From Chrysopilus asiliformis (lineage: Eukaryota > Arthropoda > Insecta > Diptera > Rhagionidae), in assembly GCA_964034945.1 (NCBI GenBank), contig OZ035962.1, positions 17,045,388 through 17,109,387 on the forward strand: a DNA stretch of 64,000 bases, read 5' to 3'. Of this stretch, positions 59,189-64,000 are shown one piece after another; the stretch's first letter is position 1, and each line of letters starts with the position of its first letter. The notes under the pieces were generated by a model. That model saw nothing but the letters and a program-made list of their open reading frames with translations. It did not search any database and was not told the origin of the DNA. The translations under genes were made by a program, and so were the position numbers.

Positions 59189-59886
59189 CCCAGCAAGATT
59201 TTAGTAACGTGTTCAACTACAAATGCAACACTTCGCATCTGTAGAAGGATGTAAATGTGCGTGTAGTGGTGAAGTATTCTTATTTACTTTCGCATCGCCA
59301 TTGGACGAAGAGAGACAAACTAATGTCATTCCATCCAACCATTCTGTTGTTGCATCAACTTTTGTTATTCCCAGTGACATATTTGCGAAAGCAACATCGA
59401 ATGATTCGGGAATTCCTTAATTTGAACTCGGATCTTCGAATTGTGGAATTTCCACTCGATGTTGCTTCCGCAGAAATTTCATAGGGAATAGCAAACGCTC
59501 CTGCTTCGCCAAATGAGGATCCGGAAAACACAAGAAATGAGGATTCGGAAAACACTTTAATAAAAATTAAATTATCGGAGTATTTTGTTACCAGTAACGC
59601 TAAAAGTAACACCTGTAACTTTTAGCGTTACTGGTAACAAAATATTCACATATTTCGTCTCATTTCATCTCACACCTAATAAACATAAGGCTGTCTCGTT
59701 TCTACATTGCTAGAGCAAGACATACTTATATACGTTTGGTGTTGGAGTAAGTGCGATAGGCATTCACATAGATTGTCAATTGCACGTGAGTTTTTTCCCA
59801 ACGCTCTCAGAAGATTCACGCATAGGGTAACAGTGAATTATCACGTTACTCCACTAGTTACGTAACTAGTTCCGAATCTTGCTGGG
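59189..59886. mobile_element. TA-flanked MITE, 698 bp, in RTE-like element
   Basis: The ends are CCCAGCAAGATT and its exact reverse complement AATCTTGCTGGG, with TA at 59187-59188 and 59887-59888. It contains a perfect 27-bp palindrome (59581-59644) and a second inverted pair around GCAACATCGA (59391 and 59456). Frames of 65-85 codons inside overlap these palindromes and have no domains. Confidence 0.75.
59581..59644. repeat. Perfect 27-bp inverted repeat
   Basis: TATTTTGTTACCAGTAACGC plus TAAAAGT pairs without mismatch with 59618-59644; the loop is 10 bases. Each arm holds its own small palindrome GTTACCAGTAAC. Confidence 0.85.
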
Positions 59887-60011
59887 TATGTTGGAACCAG
59901 AACTACTACAGACACTCATGCCAAATTTCAAGTCAATCGATTCAGCCGTTTTTGCGTGAAAGAGGAACAGAAAGACAGACACCAACTCATTTTTATATAT
60001 TAGTATATATA

Positions 60012-60041
60012 ACACATGGATCAATAAGTCCCGAGACTAAC
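60012..60041 (+). repeat. mariner left terminal inverted repeat
   Basis: Exact inverse of 60887-60916, next to TA at 60010-60011. Confidence 0.95.
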
Positions 60042-60075
60042 AATGAAAACAACATTTTTTTTGCAAAATTTTTTT

Positions 60076-60123
60076 TTATTCATCAATATAATCACCTTTT
60101 AGGGTGATACAATCGTCACGCCA
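60076..60123 (-). pseudogene. mariner transposase C-terminal remnant, out of frame
   Basis: On the minus strand this reads WRDDCITLKGDYIDE and a TAA stop, the typical last residues of a mariner transposase. It lies directly after the deletion joint and in a different frame from the upstream transposase part, so it is not translated with it. Confidence 0.75.
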
Positions 60124-60737
60124 TGCGTATCCCAAAAAACTGACGCCATGACTTTGCCAGCTGACTGCTGCGTTTTCGGACGCTTCGGACGGCTTTCGCC
60201 AGCTGTGCGCCACTCAGATGACTGCCGCTTCGACTCTGGAGTGTAGTGATGTATCCATGTTTCGTCCATGGTCACGTAACGACGCAAGAAATCTTTTTTA
60301 TTGCGAGTAAATAGCGATAAACAGCTTTCTGAATCATCGACTCGTTGCTGTTTTTGTTTCATCGAAAGCAATCGCGGCACCCACTTGGAAAAAACCTTTT
60401 TCATGCTCAATTTTTCATGAAGGATAGTAAATGCACTTCCATATGATATCTGTGTTATCTCAGCAATCTCACGGAGCTTCACTTTACGATCTTTCATTAT
60501 AATTTTTGTCACTTCACTCACATTTTCCGGTGTAACGGCTTCCACAGGTCTACCCGAGCGTTCCGCGTCATTTGTGTCGGTACGACCACGTTTAAACTCG
60601 GCAAACCACCGACAAATCGTTGCTTTTGATGGACAAGAGTCCGGGTAACATTTTTCAATCCATTGTTTCGCTTGCACGGTGTTTTTACCCATTAAAAAAC
60701 AATGTTTTATCAGAACACGAAACTCGGTTTTTTCCAT
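60099..60737 (-). pseudogene. mariner transposase, C-terminally truncated (212 aa)
   Basis: The protein would cut and join mariner DNA at TA sites in the nucleus. Residues about 5-50 form the first helix-turn-helix (ending WFAEFKRGR). The linker AERSGRP is near 58-64. The second helix-turn-helix spans about 86-115, followed by WVPRLL at 119-124. The first catalytic aspartate is D158 in MDETWIHHY. The frame then reaches VFWDTHG and leaves the family consensus for VTIVSP and a stop. The second and third residues of the DD34D triad (HDNA and SPDL regions) are gone, removed by the internal deletion, so it cannot be catalytic. DNA binding and dimerisation parts are intact, so it could act as a repressor if expressed; this is inference. 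The ATG at 60735-60737 gives the usual MEKTEFR-type start. Confidence 0.95.
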
Positions 60738-60886
60738 TTTTTAAACAAACTACAAAACGACTTTACTCCAACCTCGATAACTCAGCTGTTTCTGGTCCGA
60801 TCGACTTAAAATTTTGACACGTTTCAAGCAAAGGTTAGTACTCTAGAAAGACGTGGTTACTGGTTTACTACGAGCGTCATCTCTGG

Positions 60887-60916
60887 GTTAGTCTCGGGAC
60901 TTATTGATCCATGTGT
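60887..60916 (-). repeat. mariner right terminal inverted repeat
   Basis: Exact inverse of 60012-60041, next to TA at 60917-60918. It lies about 150 bp upstream of the transposase start. Confidence 0.95.
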
Positions 60917-60918
60917 TA

Positions 60919-63712
60919 TGTATATATTACTATATGATAAGACCAAGGCAAAAATCAATAATGTGTAAAAATTGTTAAACAGAATGTGGCGCAGTTATTT
61001 AATACAAGAGAAACAGAGTCCCAAGCAAAAATTAACTTAATTTTTTTTTATAAATACTCGCAACGTTTTATAAATACTCGTAGTCGAAATGGTAAATAAA
61101 AACAGCAACAAAGAGAAATGCGCCGCAAGCTACATTTTTTGAGACAATTGCAAAAAAATGTGCCGCACGGAAATAAATGTAGATTGGAGCAACCTCCAGC
61201 AGGTTAAAGTAGTTTAAACATCTTAATTTAAAAAAAGAACAATTAAATTTATAACAAAAAAAAAATAAACCGGTAACAAAATTAACTTTGTATCGAAAAT
61301 AAATCACATTTTCGCGCCTAAAGAACCACTGAAACATAGGCAAAATAAAAACTTAGAAAATTTCTTCTTGTTTTATCATATTGATGAAATAATTTATCCA
61401 TGTGACAAAAATTGGTTGGAATCCAGGAGGTTTCGTATTTAAAGTGTGTGGTCTAAAACACTTGGTCGGAAGCAAATACGATTCAATTTTGCAAATATAG
61501 TAGTTGATTTATTTTTCTTATAAAAAAAACTATAATTTGGCCAATTTAACCGAATCGCTTCAAAGGATCAGCAATTAATTTATTAAATAATCGGCTCTTA
61601 ACAATTTATTGTCCGTGAAATTGTTTTTGCACAAATATTAAGAAAATCCTGGCATTTCGCAGAATGTAGATTAGATCGCAAAAATTTTAACTGCAAAGAA
61701 ACAAAGCGTGATTTCTGAAAAGTTCACATTAAAAAAACCTAATAAATGCCGTGGCAAAATAAAGTACTAAAAAGAAGTCTCAGACAGATTGATCTGAAGT
61801 TTTTAAAAAACCTTTATTATTGATGTAAGTACCACGTGACCTCTATAACCTCTATAAAGAGCAGGACGGGAGGGGAAGTATGAACTTCAAAATTAATTTT
61901 CTTGAGAACCACTAGCCCGATTTTCTTGAAAAAAAAGTATATGTTGTGAGGACTTATTCCACAATGTTGAAGAAAAAACAAAATTTTTTTTGGCACTTAG
62001 AATTAGAAATCGTGGAAGAAAATTTGGATCATGTTGCAAATCAATAAATGTATTTCTTTCTTATACGTTTTACTATTCGCTATTTCGATCAAATACAACA
62101 GTTTTTTTTAATATTTTAAACACGCTTTTGAAAAATTTGACAAAAATCTCTCCGCCAAAAAATTGTAAAAATAATTGTCTCAGAACTTTTAAAATCATGA
62201 AAAGTTTTTATCAATTTTTCAAAAGCGTGTTAGGCAAAAACCGCTACACCTCTTATGAAGACCACGCTGGATTTGATCCTTAACATTGAAATTATGCGGC
62301 TTTTTATGACCAGTACACACATTCTTGATTTATTACTTCAAAATAGATGTAAACTACAAACGAAACTTAAATATTCGTCAAACTCTAAAAAGAAATGGAT
62401 TGCCACTCCTTATTGTAAAACCGTAATTTATTTCGGGCGACATCTAAATTTTTCAAGCAAAAACTATTAATTACCTTAAAACATCAACAAGAATGGTCAT
62501 AGTAGATGTTTTTGTTTTTAGCTATTATTGACAATGATTTGACTGATCGTTAGACATATTTTTTAGATTCAGTAAAGGTGGGTTTTTTCACGTCTGCAGA
62601 TGTTCTCATCGATTATCCTTATCTGAAACTTGTCTCAACATTTGACTCGGTATTTTTTGTTCGAAAACCCGAAACCATGTGATTTGTTGACACTCTTAAT
62701 TGCCCTGCGCTAAGTGTTGAAATTGGGAAAATTATACCTTGACAAATGGTGTAGAAAATGGGGATCTTAAAAAAACCGTCGAAATGCATTAAACAAAATA
62801 GAGCGATCTATTGATATCTTAGCATAAGCAGTGGCGCGTCCTGAAATTGAGTACTACATTGCCTTGAAGCCATCTTTAGACGCTGTGGATTCATTTTCCT
62901 TAAGATCTGCTAATGGTAGTCTGAATATATTGGCCAAGTAACTGACACAAGAAGTTGGTAACGAGAAACATTAAGGGAAAAAATTGAATTTTGAGGATGG
63001 CAAATACGATTCCGATAACAAAGAACAAGCAACGATCTTATAACGAGGCGCTCGAGATAAATTAAGGGTCCTTTGGTTGGCGCCTTCGGTCTTGTGAGAT
63101 GTGTCTCCTCTATTCCAAACTCACCATTGACAGTTTTACTTGTCCGTTTTTTCGTGCGTTTTTTTCTTAATAGCAATTCAGTAACCTTTTTTTTGCTGAT
63201 CGTCGCTGTTATCTGTACAATTTTTCCTTATGAATTTTGTTCTCTTGTCTCATGGTCGTCGCTGTTTCCTCAATGCAAGATTTTCCCAATAATTTATTTT
63301 ACCATTTTTTACCTTCAATTATCTACCACTTATCCGCCATTTCGATTGTTCTTGTGTAATAACGACAAGCGAGCCAAGAAACGAATAAATTGGTGGCGTT
63401 ATACAGAAGATGCTCCAAAGAAGATGCCTATGTCGTCGCCTCAAGGAGGTGGAGATAAAATACAAGAATGTCGGCCATTATTATCTTATTCTTGTATAAT
63501 GTTTATAGGTAGCCTATCTTCAGATACTCGGATCCCTGTCGAAGGGATTGAATTAATGTTTTAAGCATATAAGCATCCATTGTCTGAACTTTAACGATAA
63601 TTCCGCTAGTTCTGGGCTTGTTCGTCTTACTAAATAATGATTATGTGCTTAGCAATAAATATTTTTTTTGAGAATTTTTCTTTTGGATAATAACAGACTA
63701 AATATTCAATGA
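60919..63712. other. AT-rich DNA; one unsupported 163-codon frame
   Basis: The longest frame here, 63073-63564 on the plus strand, starts at TTG, has hydrophobic segments in the middle and shows no domain I know. I do not call it a gene. No transposon ends were paired in this stretch. Confidence 0.4.
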
Positions 63713-64000
63713 AACATATCAGGGTTCCCGAGATCCAAGGTTACAGGGTTCCAGGATTACAAGGTTCCAGGGTTGTAAGGTTCCAGGGTTTCAGGGTTCC
63801 ATGGGTTCTAAAGTTCCAGGGTTACAGGGTACCACAGTTTCAGGATTCGAAGGTTTCAAGGTTCCAAGGTTCCAAAATTTCAGGGGGGTTGTAAGGTTCC
63901 AGGGTACCATGGGTTCTAAAGTTCCAGGGTTCCAAAGTTCCAAGGTTAAAGGGTTCCAAGGTTCCAGGGTTTCAGGGTTTCAGGGTTCGAAGGTTCCAAG
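63713..64000 (+). repeat. Degenerate GTTCCAGGG minisatellite, runs off the window
   Basis: Units of 8-10 bases (GTTCCAGG, GTTTCAGG, GTTCCAAG) follow one another to the last base. A larger block GGTTGTAAGGTTCCAGGGT...CCATGGGTTCTAAAGTTCCAGGG recurs at about 63770 and 63886, which shows higher-order duplication. Confidence 0.9.

Larger units (their letters stand above)
58980..60011 (+). mobile_element. RTE-like LINE 3' region, interrupted
   Basis: It begins AACTAGCTTGCATACCCGTC and GTTGCCGGCTC. Near the end it has CCAAATTTCAAGTCAATCGA, TTCAGCCGTTTTTGCGTGAA, AGACAGACACC and TTTTTATATATTAGTATA. This succession is the familiar 3' end of RTE-type LINEs and their nonautonomous relatives in insects. 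The body is interrupted by a TA-flanked MITE (59189-59886), and the mariner has inserted in its terminal TA-rich tail. No reverse transcriptase remains. Confidence 0.6.
60012..60916 (-). mobile_element. mariner-family transposon, internally deleted (905 bp)
   Basis: The 30-bp terminal inverted repeats at 60012-60041 and 60887-60916 are identical; they begin ACACATGGATCAATAAGTCC. The TA target duplication is at 60010-60011 and 60917-60918. Full-length mariners are near 1.3 kb, so about 0.4 kb is missing. The loss is internal, because both ends and both ends of the transposase are present. With perfect ends the copy could in principle still be moved by a transposase supplied elsewhere. Confidence 0.95.

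Noticed and set aside
63073..63564. 163-codon frame
   Set aside because: Starts at TTG, no domain recognised, opposite-strand frame overlaps it, no splice or promoter support. It may be chance.

Overview
The window looks like gene-poor, AT-rich nuclear DNA of an insect. The clues are a mariner-family transposase, piggyBac-like TTAA elements, an RTE-like retrotransposon tail and about ten copies of a dispersed repeat built around a (GTCY)n core. That core resembles the mini-me elements known from Diptera, so a fly or midge is the best guess, but not proven. I found no host protein-coding gene that I can support. Most long open frames are simply the stop-free reading of GTCY/GACR arrays. The only well-preserved coding sequence is a truncated mariner transposase at 60.1-60.7 kb. 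Weaker protein relics are a piggyBac transposase C-terminus (22.6-23.0 kb) and a possible BEL/Pao scrap (48.2-48.4 kb). The window could be a large intron or intergenic DNA.

Layout. 0-12 kb: single-copy-looking AT-rich DNA with four GTCY-core repeats, one of them split by a fold-back MITE, and a TTAA-flanked MITE. 12.9-17.6 kb: a TA-flanked element, then a 3.6-kb element ending in CACTCAGAAAAATG that has absorbed a TTAA element, a GTCY-core repeat and an almost perfect 185-bp-arm hairpin MITE. 18-25 kb: a tRNA-like SINE head, two fold-back elements, a degenerate piggyBac-like element containing another repeat, and a TAA-flanked 384-bp MITE. 25-27.5 kb: no recognised feature. 27.5-31.2 kb: a long fold-back, a retrotransposon 3' fragment with a 29-bp target duplication, a 122-bp tandem repeat, duplicated AAAT tails and a 72-bp minisatellite. 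33-46.2 kb: many MITEs, including two deletion derivatives of the CACTCAG family and a repeat whose empty-site relative lies at 22.2 kb. 46.7 kb: an isolated TATA plus initiator arrangement. 47.4-56.8 kb: three more GTCY-core repeats (two with large arrays), one MITE and the BEL/Pao-like relic. 59-60.9 kb: an RTE-like tail invaded by a TA-flanked MITE and, at its 3' end, by the mariner. The last 290 bp are a 'gttccaggg' minisatellite that runs off the window.

The elements do not form a pathway. Their relation is stratigraphic: nested insertions with intact target duplications let an order of arrival be read. Nonautonomous elements dominate, so the transposases that moved them must be encoded elsewhere in the genome.
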